Positions 35,587 through 45,022 are shown, counted from the stretch's first letter. The stretch: DNA of 59,796 nt from Pseudomonadota bacterium (GCA_021795715.1 JAJYPD010000011.1:1-59796); one strand, 5' to 3'. Made by a program: numbers and translations. The notes: a model not told the origin generated them from the sequence alone.

Positions 35587-37305
35587 ATGATTCAGGATCC
35601 ACAGAAGAAGTATCGACCCTTTGCGCCCGTGGCCTTGACGGACCGGCACTGGCCGGACCGCGTGGTGACCGCGCCGCCTGTCTGGCTCAGCACGGATCTG
35701 CGTGACGGCAACCAGGCCCTGCTCGAGCCCATGGACGGCGCGCGCAAAAAAATGCTGTTCGATCTGCTCTGCCGTATCGGTTTCAAGGAAATCGAAGTGG
35801 GTTTTCCGTCGGCGTCACAGACCGAATTCGATTTCATCCGGCATCTCATCACGGCCGGCCGCGTGCCGGCGGACGTGACCATCAGCGCGCTCACACCCGC
35901 GCGCCCCGAGCTCATCCGGAGGACGGTGGCCGCGTTGCGCGGCGCGCGCCGCGCGATCGTGCACGTCTATGTCGCCATCGCCCCGGTTTTCCGCTCGCTG
36001 GTCTTTGGCCGCACGCGCACCGAGATGATCGAGATGGCGGTGGCGGCAACCTGCGCGATTCGCGAGGAGATTGCCGGTGCGGGGGATACGGAATGGGTTC
36101 TCGAATACAGCCCGGAGACATTCAGCGCGGCCGAACTCGATTTCTCCCGGGAGATCTGTGACGCCGTGGTGGACGCGTGGGCCCCCGGCGCCAACGAGAA
36201 GGTGATCATCAATCTGCCGGCGACCGTGGAAATGGCGACTCCCAATGTCTTTGCCGACCAGGTGGAATGGATGCATCGGAACCTGCGCAGGAGGTCGGAC
36301 ATGATCTTGAGCGTGCATCCGCACAACGATCGCGGCACCGCCGTGGCGGCGGCGGAGCTGGCCATGGCTGCGGGCGCCCAACGGGTCGAAGGCTGCCTGT
36401 TCGGTCATGGCGAGAGGACCGGAAACGTTGACCTCGTGACGCTTGCCTTGAACTTGTATACGCAGGGCGTGCATCCCAGGCTCGATCTGTCGCGCATCGA
36501 CGAGGTCGCGCGTACGGTGGAGCATTGCACGCGTCTGCCGGTGGCGCCGCGTCACCCTTACGCGGGAGATCTCGTGTTCACGGCGTTTTCAGGATCCCAT
36601 CAGGACGCCATCAAGAAGGGTTTCGCGGCGCAGACATCCGGTGCTTTCTGGGATGTGCCGTATTTGCCGGTCGATCCGGCCGATGTCGGCCGCAGCTACG
36701 ATGCCGTCATTCGCCTGAACGGCCAGTCGGGCAAAGGCGGCGTCAGCTACATCCTCGAACGCGACCACGGGTTCGTATTGCCGCGCCGGTTGCAGATCGA
36801 ACTGAGTCATCTGGTCAAGGCACACACGGATGCACGTGGCGGCGAGATGAAGAGCGCCGACCTGTGGGCGCTCTTTTGCGCGACCTATCTGACCAATGGC
36901 GACATCGCGTGCCTGCATCATGAGCTCTACGATGCAGAAGGCGGCCAGGGGGTGCGGTTGTCGCTTCAGGTCGCGGGACAGCGTGTCGAGAGGCAGGGGA
37001 TCGGCAATGGCCCGCTCGATGCGGCCATGGCGGCGCTGGGCGTACCCGTGCGGCTCGTGCACTATGAGGAGCACGCTCTTGGCCGCGAATCCGGCGCCGA
37101 GGCCGCCGCCTTCGTGGAACTCGAGTGGGCGGACCAGGGGGCGCCGTGTTTTGGGGTCGGTGTCAGCCGCAATATCGTCACCGCATCCTATGTGGCCCTG
37201 ATGCGCGGTCTCGATCGTCTGGCGGCCGCGCACGGCCGGCGCTGGCGGGTCGACGACGGCGGACATCTGCGGATCTCGGAGGACGGGGTCGCCAAAGTGT
37301 CATAA
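35587..37305 (+). CDS. leuA: 2-isopropylmalate synthase (long LeuA2 type)
   Basis: 572 residues. It condenses acetyl-CoA with 2-oxoisovalerate, the first step of leucine synthesis. The TIM barrel has LSTDLRDGNQALLEPMDG with the metal-binding Asp, EVGFPSASQTEFDF and SVHPHNDRGTAVAA. The C-terminal regulatory LeuA dimer domain starts near 430. The length and the STDLRDGNQ form place it in the LeuA2 group rather than the roughly 515-residue E. coli type. AGGAG lies six bases before the ATG, inside a possible RNA switch. Confidence 0.95.
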   Translation: MIQDPQKKYRPFAPVALTDRHWPDRVVTAPPVWLSTDLRDGNQALLEPMDGARKKMLFDLLCRIGFKEIEVGFPSASQTEFDFIRHLITAGRVPADVTISALTPARPELIRRTVAALRGARRAIVHVYVAIAPVFRSLVFGRTRTEMIEMAVAATCAIREEIAGAGDTEWVLEYSPETFSAAELDFSREICDAVVDAWAPGANEKVIINLPATVEMATPNVFADQVEWMHRNLRRRSDMILSVHPHNDRGTAVAAAELAMAAGAQRVEGCLFGHGERTGNVDLVTLALNLYTQGVHPRLDLSRIDEVARTVEHCTRLPVAPRHPYAGDLVFTAFSGSHQDAIKKGFAAQTSGAFWDVPYLPVDPADVGRSYDAVIRLNGQSGKGGVSYILERDHGFVLPRRLQIELSHLVKAHTDARGGEMKSADLWALFCATYLTNGDIACLHHELYDAEGGQGVRLSLQVAGQRVERQGIGNGPLDAAMAALGVPVRLVHYEEHALGRESGAEAAAFVELEWADQGAPCFGVGVSRNIVTASYVALMRGLDRLAAAHGRRWRVDDGGHLRISEDGVAKVS

Positions 37306-37422
37306 GGCGGGTGCGAGCGCTGCGGGCCGCACCATCGCCTGACCGTCTGGCGAAGGTCTCATGCGTAGGCGGACACGCGCTGCTACTGTCGGTCGCTGAC
37401 TGAGACAAGTGGAGATACCGAC

Positions 37423-37683
37423 ATGAGAAAGCAATTCGCAGTGGCAGGAAGTGTCCTGGTCTTGATGAGCATGTTGTCGGCCTGCCAGCAGCACAAGGCC
37501 GCCAACGGCGGCACGAGCGGGAGCAGTGGAACGAGTTCTTCGGCGGGACCGGCAAGCGGCAACAATGGAGGCGGTACCGGGAATGGTACCGGTGGCGGTA
37601 CTGGGAATGGTACCGGTGGTGGTACCGGTGGTGGTACCGGGGGCGCAGCGGGCAGCGGCACGAGTTCGGGCAGCGGCTCCTGA
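37423..37683 (+). CDS. Small Gly-rich lipoprotein
   Basis: 86 residues: signal peptide with lipobox LSAC (Cys21), then about 60 residues of almost only Gly, Ser, Thr, Asn and Ala. The coding DNA at 37570-37650 is a run of 12-base units of the form GGTACCGG-N4, giving GGGTGNGT-type repeats. No fold is expected; it may be a flexible surface or spacer protein. I recognise no family. GTGGAGA lies upstream of the ATG. Confidence 0.7.
   Translation: MRKQFAVAGSVLVLMSMLSACQQHKAANGGTSGSSGTSSSAGPASGNNGGGTGNGTGGGTGNGTGGGTGGGTGGAAGSGTSSGSGS
37570..37650 (+). repeat. 12-bp minisatellite in the lipoprotein gene
   Basis: Units built on GGTACCGG followed by four variable bases occur about seven times in tandem, in frame. 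Copy number could vary by slippage and change the protein length without a frameshift. Confidence 0.65.
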
Positions 37684-37702
37684 GGCCAGGGGTCTTTAGG
37701 CG

Positions 37703-38110
37703 GTGCGCCGGACGTTGGTGTCGTGCGTGGTGGGTGCCGGCATGGCCGTCGCCCAGATCACCACAAGTCCCGCCCAGGGATCGGGCGCCGCGGCGGTACA
37801 AACGGCCCGCAATCTGGCGGATCTGCGCGCAAGCCTGTCCACACTGAACATTATCCTGGTGGATTTCGCGCAGGCGGTGACACCGGTGCAGCGCCAGCAA
37901 CTGCTCACCGAGGGCAGTCAGCTGATTCGTACCGACTTGGCCTTGATCAACGCGTTGGGCGGGCCGTGCATGCAAGGCGGCCCCGCGGTTTCGCAGCCGG
38001 CACCACCACTGCCCAATGGGAGCGTGTCCATACCCCAGGGTACGCCCGTGCCCCCTTCGCTGGGCGCACCCCCTTTCCCCTTCTCGGGTGGCACGATACC
38101 GGCGCCCTAG
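37703..38110 (+). CDS. Secreted hypothetical protein
   Basis: 135 residues from a GTG at 37703. A short signal-like start (TLVSCVVGAGMAVAQ) precedes a helical middle (ARNLADLRASLSTLNIILVD, then TPVQRQQLLTEGSQLIRTDL) and a Pro/Gly-rich end. It lies 19 bp after the lipoprotein gene and may be co-transcribed with it. No family recognised. The start is uncertain. Confidence 0.5.
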   Translation: MRRTLVSCVVGAGMAVAQITTSPAQGSGAAAVQTARNLADLRASLSTLNIILVDFAQAVTPVQRQQLLTEGSQLIRTDLALINALGGPCMQGGPAVSQPAPPLPNGSVSIPQGTPVPPSLGAPPFPFSGGTIPAP

Positions 38111-38158
38111 CCTGTTTGTGTGTGCCGCTGTATGCTTTCCGGGGAAGGGGGTAATGGA

Positions 38159-38779
38159 ATGCAAGTCAGACCGGGTGCGCCGGGTGTCGTGACCGGGGTC
38201 ATCGTGCAAATGGTCACGCGTCCTGTGCAGTTCTTCCGGGCGATGCCGAAGAAGGGCGGATTTCTGGGGCCGTGGCGGTTCGTGGTGGCGATCTCCGTGA
38301 TCGATGCCGTGCTCGACGCGCTGTTTCTCGTGACGGCGGGCGGGCATACGCTGTTGCCGGAAGCGGGCGCGCTGCTGGTCGTCGTGCCGGTGCTCTTGAC
38401 CCTGACGAGCTTTTTCTTCAGCGGCATACTGTTCGCGCTGTGGTGGCTCATGGGTTCATCGCAGTCGTTCGAGACGGCCTACCGCGTCTTTGCCTACACA
38501 AGCGCCATCACGCCCATCACCACGCTGCTTGGTTTCGTGCCGTATCTCGGTGTCATCGGTCTTGGCTGGTGGTTCGGCCTTCTGGGGCTTGCGGGTGTCT
38601 ATGTGCATGGCATCAGTCCACGGAAGTCCTTTGCCGTATTCGCCGTGCTGGCGATGGCGGCCGCCGCATCGATGATGCAGTTCGAGCGCCAGATCCTGAA
38701 AATGGATGCAGCGCACCTGCCGGCGGCCGCCCGAGACCATTTCGTCACCCATTCCGCCGCACATTCGCTGCCTACCTGA
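38159..38779 (+). CDS. YIP1-family integral membrane protein
   Basis: 206 residues with about five spans. The N-terminal pattern VIVQMVTRPVQFFRAMPKKG (the P-x-x-FF-x-x-MP turn) followed by FLGPWRFVVAISVIDAVLDA is typical of bacterial YIP1/DUF1282 proteins. Function unknown. The ATG at 38159 follows GGGGAAGGGGG; the frame is open to 38120. Confidence 0.75.
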   Translation: MQVRPGAPGVVTGVIVQMVTRPVQFFRAMPKKGGFLGPWRFVVAISVIDAVLDALFLVTAGGHTLLPEAGALLVVVPVLLTLTSFFFSGILFALWWLMGSSQSFETAYRVFAYTSAITPITTLLGFVPYLGVIGLGWWFGLLGLAGVYVHGISPRKSFAVFAVLAMAAAASMMQFERQILKMDAAHLPAAARDHFVTHSAAHSLPT

Positions 38780-38831
38780 AATCCGGTGTGCGAGGGCGCG
38801 GTGGCCGGTATTGTCTGCAAGGAGAAATCGC

Positions 38832-38972
38832 ATGATGCTGCATGTTGCACTGGAACCACTGATATCGCTGATCGCCGGCATCCTGATCCTGGTCATGCCG
38901 CGCCTGCTCAACTATATCGTGGCCCTTTATCTGATCATCATCGGTGTGCTCGGCCTCCTCTACGGGGCCTGA
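38832..38972 (+). CDS. DUF3096-type small membrane protein
   Basis: 46 residues with two hydrophobic helices: LISLIAGILILVMP and NYIVALYLIIIGVLGLL. This two-span pattern matches the DUF3096 family. AAGGAGAAA stands seven bases before the ATG. It is too short for usual gene calling, but the ribosome site and composition are convincing. Function unknown. Confidence 0.75.
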   Translation: MMLHVALEPLISLIAGILILVMPRLLNYIVALYLIIIGVLGLLYGA

Positions 38973-39015
38973 GGCGCGCCGCCTGCGGTTCGGCCATTCC
39001 GGGCGGGTTGTCGGT

Positions 39016-39216
39016 GTGAGCCGCGCGCTGATCATCATCGGCCTCGTGTTTCTGGTTGCCGGTGCCGTCGCGCGTCTGGGTCCAAGAGGCGTCTTCGGCC
39101 ACCTGCCGGGAGACTTTGCCTGGCGCATCGGTCATGTGCGGATTTTCGTGCCGCTTGGCAGTTCGTTGCTCGTCAGTCTCATCTTTACGCTTGTCCTGTG
39201 GCTTCTGCGCCGCTAG
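39016..39216 (+). CDS. DUF2905-family membrane protein
   Basis: 66 residues from a GTG at 39016: SRALIIIGLVFLVAGAVARL, then the family middle LGPRGVFGHLPGDFAWRIG, and a second span LLVSLIFTLVLWLL. The LPGD turn is the DUF2905 signature. Function unknown. Its end overlaps the start of the glycerate kinase gene by 19 bp. Confidence 0.8.
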   Translation: MSRALIIIGLVFLVAGAVARLGPRGVFGHLPGDFAWRIGHVRIFVPLGSSLLVSLIFTLVLWLLRR

Positions 39217-40286
39217 TCATCGCGCCCAACGCCTTCAAGGGGACGCTGTCGGCGACGGCCGCGGCCGCGGCCATGGTGCGCGGACTCGAGCGCGTGCATC
39301 CCGACCGGCCCCGCTTCGTCTGCCCTTTGCCCGATGGCGGTGACGGGACTCTGGAGGTTTTGGCCGCGCGCCTCAACGCAACCCCGCAGCAGACCGTGGT
39401 GACCACGGCCGACGGTATGCCCCGGGCCATTCCCTTCGCCCTATGGGAGGCCCGCCGGGGTCCGGTCGCCTTGATCGAGAGCGCCGCGGTGACCGGTTTG
39501 CCGGTGGCCGGCGCAGAGGCATCCATGCGGACCACGCGTGGTCTCGGTGAGTGGATTACCCAATTGCTTGATCGGGGCGTGCGGCGCTTTTGTGTAGGCC
39601 TCGGTGGCAGTGCCACCTGGGATGCCGGCACCGGCATGCTCGCTGCCCTGGGTGCGCGTTTCGATGGGAACGGTGATCCGCGGCCTGCGCATCTGGCTGC
39701 CGTGCGGCGCGTTTGCGTAAGCGCACTCGATCCACGGCTGAAGGATTGCCGGTGGACCATTCTCGTTGATGTCAATAACCCTCTGCTCGGCGCAGACGGC
39801 GCTGCGCTCTACGCAAGACAAAAGGGCGTGGATGCCGCGGCGCTGCCGGCGTGGGATGCGGCCATCGCCCATGTTGCCGGCCAGCTGGAGCAATCCGTCC
39901 GGCGCGGCCTCGTTTCTTCCCCCGGCGCCGGTGCGGCCGGCGGTCTTGGGTTTGCCTTCGCATTCCTTGGCGCCCGTCTGCTGCCCGGTGCCCCGTTTCT
40001 GGCCCGCCTGGCCGGACTGGATCGGGCCATTGCCGCAAGCGCCGCCGTCTTTACGGGCGAGGGCGCCTGTGACCGGCAGACGGCTGCTGGCAAGGGGCCG
40101 CGGGTGGTGGCCGACCTTGCCGCCCGCCACGGGCGGCCGGCGATCGTGATCTGCGGACGGATCGATCCGTCGTTTGCGGTGGTGCAATCGCGTTTTTCCC
40201 AGAGCGTGGCGCTCATGCCGGCTGCGAATGCGGCCGACGCGGTCGCAGACGCCGTCGAGTGGGTGCTGCGCCAGGGACATTTCTGA
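39198..40286 (+). CDS. Glycerate kinase
   Basis: 362 residues from a GTG at 39198. Family blocks are VIAPNAFKGTLSATAAAAAM, PLPDGGDGTLEVL, VGLGGSATWDAGTGMLAALG and GAGAAGGLGFAF. It phosphorylates D-glycerate to 2- or 3-phosphoglycerate (GarK/GlxK group), salvaging carbon from glyoxylate or photorespiration-like pathways. No other glyoxylate gene is next to it. Confidence 0.9.
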   Translation: MASAPLVIAPNAFKGTLSATAAAAAMVRGLERVHPDRPRFVCPLPDGGDGTLEVLAARLNATPQQTVVTTADGMPRAIPFALWEARRGPVALIESAAVTGLPVAGAEASMRTTRGLGEWITQLLDRGVRRFCVGLGGSATWDAGTGMLAALGARFDGNGDPRPAHLAAVRRVCVSALDPRLKDCRWTILVDVNNPLLGADGAALYARQKGVDAAALPAWDAAIAHVAGQLEQSVRRGLVSSPGAGAAGGLGFAFAFLGARLLPGAPFLARLAGLDRAIAASAAVFTGEGACDRQTAAGKGPRVVADLAARHGRPAIVICGRIDPSFAVVQSRFSQSVALMPAANAADAVADAVEWVLRQGHF

Positions 40287-40412
40287 ACGTGGACTGTATT
40301 GCGCCTCCCTCGCGTCTACACTGTAGTAAAGGGCGAGAGCGTCTCTCCTCGTTGTTTCCGTTGATCTGCACCCGATCCCGCACAGGGCGGGTCTTTGTCT
40401 GAGAGAACACCT

Positions 40413-41588
40413 ATGACCATGGAACAAGTCACCAATAATCTATTTGGTCTGCTCAAATTCATGCTGTCGCGCAAGGGTTCGGACCTGTTTTTGTCGGTCG
40501 ATTTCCCGCCGGCGATCAAGATTGACGGCAAAATGACGCCAGCCGGCCAGCAGCGCCTGACACCACAGCATACGAAGGCCTTCGCGCAAGCCATCATGAA
40601 TGATCGCCAGCGCGAGGAATTCGAAACGGAGAAGGAGTGCAACTTCGCCATCACGGCGCCGGACATCGGCCGTTTCCGGGTGAACGTCTTTGTGCAACAG
40701 GGGCATGTCGGCCTGGTGCTGCGCACCATCACCAGCAAGATCCCGACCTTCGATGACCTGCAGCTGCCGCCGGTGCTGCGCGAGGTGAGTCTCGCCAAGC
40801 GCGGTCTGGTCATCCTCGTCGGCGGGACGGGCTCGGGCAAGTCGACGTCCCTTGCGGCGATGGTGGATTACCGCAACGAGAAATCCCATGGCCACATCAT
40901 CACGATCGAAGACCCCGTCGAATACGTGCACAAACACAAAAACTGTCTGGTGACCCACCGGGAGGTCGGAGCCGACACGCACAACTGGTTTGCGGCACTG
41001 AAAAACACCCTGCGGCAGGCGCCCGACGTCATTTTGATCGGCGAGATCCGCGACCGTGACACCATGGAGTACGCCATCGCCTTTGCCGAAACCGGGCACC
41101 TGTGCATGGCCACCCTCCATGCCAACAGCGCCAATCAGGCCCTGGACCGCATCGTCAATTTCTTCCCCGAGGAGCGGCGCAATCAGCTGCTCATGGATCT
41201 GTCCCTGAACACCAAGGCCATTGTCTCGCAGCGCCTCATACCAACGACCAACGGACAGGGCCGCGCCGCCGCCGTGGAGATTTTGCTCAATACGCCGCTC
41301 GTGGCCGACCTCATATTCAAGGGTGAGGTGCATTCGCTGAAGGAGGCCATGGGCAAATCACGCGAACAGGGGATGCAGACGTTCGATCAGGCGCTTTTCG
41401 ATCTCTATGATGCGGGCCGCATCAGTTACGAGGACGCCTTGCGCAATGCCGATTCGGTCAACGAACTGCGGCTGCGCATCAAGTTGAACGGCAAGGCCCC
41501 TGCCGGCGGGCAGTCCGCACCGACACAGTTCAGCATGGTGGAGGACGAACCGGCCGAAGAGGCCGCCGCGGCGGCCGATTCCGGCTAG
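40413..41588 (+). CDS. pilU: Type IV pilus retraction ATPase PilU
   Basis: 391 residues from the ATG at 40413. Walker A VGGTGSGKSTSLAAM, the Asp box HIITIEDPVEYVHKHK, Walker B RQAPDVILIGEIRD and the His box ETGHLCMATLHAN are intact. The EYVHKHKNCLVTHREVG stretch and the Ala/Glu-rich tail are closer to PilU than PilT. PilU assists PilT in pulling back pili. PilT is not adjacent. The stop overlaps the CBS gene by 4 bp tail-to-tail. Confidence 0.93.
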   Translation: MTMEQVTNNLFGLLKFMLSRKGSDLFLSVDFPPAIKIDGKMTPAGQQRLTPQHTKAFAQAIMNDRQREEFETEKECNFAITAPDIGRFRVNVFVQQGHVGLVLRTITSKIPTFDDLQLPPVLREVSLAKRGLVILVGGTGSGKSTSLAAMVDYRNEKSHGHIITIEDPVEYVHKHKNCLVTHREVGADTHNWFAALKNTLRQAPDVILIGEIRDRDTMEYAIAFAETGHLCMATLHANSANQALDRIVNFFPEERRNQLLMDLSLNTKAIVSQRLIPTTNGQGRAAAVEILLNTPLVADLIFKGEVHSLKEAMGKSREQGMQTFDQALFDLYDAGRISYEDALRNADSVNELRLRIKLNGKAPAGGQSAPTQFSMVEDEPAEEAAAAADSG

Positions 41589-42094
41589 GAGACCATCTGC
41601 GACGAGGGGCCTTCGAGCGAGGATTCCGGACGGACATTTTCGCCGAATTCCCGATCGAAGGTCTCCTTGAAGATGGCCTTGTGGACATCGCCGATGCTCA
41701 GGATCCCTTCGAGCTTGTTGCCCACGGCCACGGGTATGCGGCGGATCTTGTGCGCGAACATCACCGAAACGGCGCGCAAAATCGCGTCACCCGGTGCGAC
41801 GGTGAACACGCGGTGACTCATCAGGTCCTCGACATGCAGATTCAGCACGTCACGATACTCGGATTCCAGTTCCTCGAAATGCGGGGTCTGGGCAAGACGC
41901 AGCGCCTCGTCCACCTTGGGGTACATGGCGCGCAGGACATCCTTTTCTGATATCACGCCGACGAGGCTTCCATCCTCCTCGACAACGGGCAGTCCGCTGA
42001 TGCGATTGAAGCACATGACGATGGCGACATCGCGGATGCGCGTCTTGGGGCGGGCCGTTTTGACGGTTTTGGTCATCACATCTTTTACGAGCAT
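41585..42094 (-). CDS. Tandem CBS-domain protein
   Basis: 169 residues with two CBS domains: MLVKDVMTKTVKTARPKTRI and NRISGLPVVEEDGSLVGVIS (first); EDLMSHRVFTVAPGDAILRA and IRRIPVAVGNKLEGILSIGD (second). CBS pairs bind adenosyl nucleotides and usually sense energy state; the partner is unknown. Confidence 0.88.
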   Translation of the reverse strand: MLVKDVMTKTVKTARPKTRIRDVAIVMCFNRISGLPVVEEDGSLVGVISEKDVLRAMYPKVDEALRLAQTPHFEELESEYRDVLNLHVEDLMSHRVFTVAPGDAILRAVSVMFAHKIRRIPVAVGNKLEGILSIGDVHKAIFKETFDREFGENVRPESSLEGPSSQMVS

Positions 42095-42144
42095 GGCGTC
42101 TCTCCCGGTCGTCGCCGTGGATCCGGCAGCGAAATCATTGAAAT

Positions 42145-43026
42145 TCAGGTCCCGACCTCAGTCAGAAGCCGCGCCATCATGCGCTCGGCCTGGCCCAGGT
42201 AGCCGCCCCCGAAAAGGTTGAGGTGGTTTAGGACATGGTACAGATTATAGAGAGTCTTGCGCACCTGATAACCCGGATCAAGAGGGTAGCAGGCCGCGTA
42301 AGCCGCATAGAAGGCGGGCGAGAATCCCCCGAAGAGCTCGGTCATGGCGAGATCGGTTTCGCGATCCCCGTAGTAAACCGCCGGATCGTAGACGATGGCG
42401 CGGCCGCCGCAGGCGGCGGCGTTGCCGGACCAGAGGTCGCCGTGCACGAGGGAGGGCGCAGGCCCGTGGCCTGGAAAGAACGCCCGCACGCGCGCAAGAA
42501 GCGCCGCTCCCTGGTCCTGAACGCGTCCCGTGTAGCCTTGATCGGCGGCGATCGCGAGCTGCGGGGCGAGCCGCTGGCCGGCCCAGAAGGCGGGCCAGTC
42601 ATCTGTCGGCTGGTTGGATTGGGGGGTGGTGCCGATGGTGTTGTCCTGACGCCAGCCAAAGTGATCGCGGTGCTGCGCATGCAAAGCGGCAAGTCCCCGG
42701 CCGAGATCGGCGTCGATCGTGTCGTTGCGGTCGGCGAGGTCGGCATGTTCCAGTACGAGGAACGCCTGCGTGCCGCTGATTCCGCAGCAGATGGGCCGGA
42801 CCACCAGAAGGGTGTGCGTGCCGGCCAGTTCATCAAGGCCTGCAGCCTCCGCGCGCAACATGCCGATGCGGTCTGCCGTGTTGTGTTTGACGAAGTACAT
42901 CCGTTCTCCGTCTTCGACAACCGCCGTTGCATTGAGGGCGCTGCCGCGGGTGCGGACGGCGCGCGCTGCGAACGGTTTTCCGGTGGCTGCGGAAATCTGT
43001 TCGGCGACATCAGGCCAGATCGACAT
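42145..43026 (-). CDS. Fructosamine kinase family protein
   Basis: 293 residues, normal for the family. Kinase-like fold with catalytic loop SLVHGDLWSGNAA and metal site YDPAVYYGDRETDLAM, and the end LYNLYHVLNHLNLFGGGY. Such enzymes phosphorylate fructosamines or ribulosamines on glycated proteins so that the sugar falls off. Divergent from the GH15 gene over 247 bp. Confidence 0.92.
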   Translation of the reverse strand: MSIWPDVAEQISAATGKPFAARAVRTRGSALNATAVVEDGERMYFVKHNTADRIGMLRAEAAGLDELAGTHTLLVVRPICCGISGTQAFLVLEHADLADRNDTIDADLGRGLAALHAQHRDHFGWRQDNTIGTTPQSNQPTDDWPAFWAGQRLAPQLAIAADQGYTGRVQDQGAALLARVRAFFPGHGPAPSLVHGDLWSGNAAACGGRAIVYDPAVYYGDRETDLAMTELFGGFSPAFYAAYAACYPLDPGYQVRKTLYNLYHVLNHLNLFGGGYLGQAERMMARLLTEVGT

Positions 43027-43273
43027 GGGGATCCCGCGTTGGGTGGGGCGAAAGCCCGATGGGCATGCCTTGATAAGGGCCCATCCGGCCCGCAGATCCG
43101 GGTCATGCCGACATGTTCACCAAAAACGAGTATAACGGCTTGGCCGGGCCGGCGCATCCGTGTGCGGCAAGGCGCCAACACCAAAGTTTCTGCCGGCTGG
43201 CAGGCGCGCCGCTTGGCCCTGCCGGGGGCCGCCGGGGACCCCTTGCGCGTGCCGTCCGGGCCGGGGTGAGCCC

Positions 43274-45022
43274 TTGAGCCGGCGTCCGCTGGTGCCGATT
43301 GCAGACTATGCGATTGTCGGCAACGGTTTTAGCTGCGCGCTCATCTCGCTCGAGGGTTCGATCGACTGGCTGTGCTGGCCGGCATTCGACAGCCCCTCCT
43401 GTTTCGGTGGCCTGCTCGATCCGGTGCGCGGCGGGTACTTCGCCATCAGCGTCGAGCAGGAGGTGCGGCGGCGGACACGGCGCTACCAGGGCTTGAGCTT
43501 CATTCTCGAGACCGAAATCCAGGCGACGAGCGGCCGGTTGCGGCGAATCGAGCTCATGACCGGCAGCAGCCTCGATGCACAGGCCGTGCTGCGGCGCATC
43601 GAGGTGGTGGAAGGCGAGGTGGCCATCATCGCCGAGATCGACGTGCGCCCTGATTACGCATTGCATGTCGCCGAACCGGTCGCATCGGACCAGGGGTTTG
43701 CATTCGGCGATATCCACCTGCAAAGCCCGCCCCATTTGATCTGGGATCGTGCCGGTTCGGTGCTGCGGACGCGTCACGTCCTGACCGCTGGCGAAACGCT
43801 GGATTTGGTCGTCAGCAACACGGCCACACCCTGGTATTTCGACAGTGAGCGCAGCGCCTCGTATGCCTTCTGGGCCGAGCGGCCGCCGATCGCCGGCCGC
43901 AACGGCCGTTATGGCCCCTTCATCGAACGCAGCGCGCAGCTGATCACACTGCTGACCTACCGGCCCACCGGCGCGCTGCTGGCTGCCGCAACCACATCGC
44001 TGCCGGAACGCAAGGGCGCAGACCGCAATTACGACTACCGGTATGTGTGGCTGCGGGACATGGCCTTTGTCATCATGGCGATGTTGCCGCGAGGGCATTT
44101 CCAGCGGCCGGCCAAGCGCTTCATCGACTGGTTTGTGATGAATTGCCTGGACTTGCGGCGGCGTGTGCCCAACATGTTCCCGATCGATGCTCCTGGTGAT
44201 GTCCGGGAACGCATCCTGGCGCATCTGGGCGGCTATGCGGATTCGCGTCCGGTGCGCATCGGCAATGCGGCGGCCGAGCAGTTCCAGCTGGATTCCTATG
44301 GTGAGCTGCTGCAGGCGGTGAAGCTGTACGCCGATCATGTCGGCGCCCTGGAATGGGGGTGGTGGCCCGGACTGACGCGGCTTGCCGACGACTTGTGCCG
44401 TCACTGGGCGCAGCCCGATTGGGGGATCTGGGAGGAGCGATCGCAACCGCGCCAGTACCTTTATTCAAAGGCCATGACCTGGGTCGGTCTGGAGGCGGCG
44501 ATCGCCCTTGCCCTACGTTTTCATTTGCCGGGCAATGTCAGCTGGTGGCAGGAAAACGCCCGCGCCGTGCACGCCCACATCGATGACAACTACTGGAATG
44601 CAGACCGGGGGCTGTATGCGGCGGTGGCGGCCGGCGATCAGGTCGACCCCAGCGCGTTGCTGCTCGCGCTTTTTGGCGTGGTACCCATCCAGGATGAGCG
44701 GGCCCGCCAGACGGCGTTGCAGATCGAGCGGGATTTGGGTGCCAACGGATTGGTCTACAGGCGGCTCGAGGATGAGTCGTCACGGCTCGCCGAGGGCACC
44801 TTCAACCTGTGTACGCTGTGGCTGGTGATCTACTGGGCACGGGTGGGGGACAAGGCGCGCGCCGCCGGTCTCTTCGATGGCTTTCTGGCCCACGCCAACG
44901 ATGTGCTGCTGTTTTCGGAGGAGATCGACCCGGTGAACGGGGACTATCTGGGCAATTATCCCCAACTTTTCGTACATGCGGCGCTGATCGTGGCGGCCGA
45001 TGCCCTGGAAGAGGCCTCTTAG
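43274..45022 (+). CDS. GH15-family glucoamylase / trehalase-like hydrolase
   Basis: 582 residues if it starts at the TTG at 43274; a GTG about six codons on is an alternative. It opens with DYAIVGNGFSCALISLEGS and WLCWPAFDSPSCFGGLLD. The (alpha/alpha)6 barrel has RNYDYRYVWLRDMAF, WGIWEERSQPRQYLYSK with a likely catalytic Glu, and LFSEEIDPVNGDYLGNYPQ with the second Glu. No signal peptide, so it acts in the cytoplasm, probably on storage glucans or trehalose. Confidence 0.88.
   Translation: MSRRPLVPIADYAIVGNGFSCALISLEGSIDWLCWPAFDSPSCFGGLLDPVRGGYFAISVEQEVRRRTRRYQGLSFILETEIQATSGRLRRIELMTGSSLDAQAVLRRIEVVEGEVAIIAEIDVRPDYALHVAEPVASDQGFAFGDIHLQSPPHLIWDRAGSVLRTRHVLTAGETLDLVVSNTATPWYFDSERSASYAFWAERPPIAGRNGRYGPFIERSAQLITLLTYRPTGALLAAATTSLPERKGADRNYDYRYVWLRDMAFVIMAMLPRGHFQRPAKRFIDWFVMNCLDLRRRVPNMFPIDAPGDVRERILAHLGGYADSRPVRIGNAAAEQFQLDSYGELLQAVKLYADHVGALEWGWWPGLTRLADDLCRHWAQPDWGIWEERSQPRQYLYSKAMTWVGLEAAIALALRFHLPGNVSWWQENARAVHAHIDDNYWNADRGLYAAVAAGDQVDPSALLLALFGVVPIQDERARQTALQIERDLGANGLVYRRLEDESSRLAEGTFNLCTLWLVIYWARVGDKARAAGLFDGFLAHANDVLLFSEEIDPVNGDYLGNYPQLFVHAALIVAADALEEAS

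Noticed and set aside
37570-37650. CRISPR-like array in the 37.6-kb repeat
   Set aside because: The repeat unit is only 12 bp with no spacers and lies inside a lipoprotein gene.
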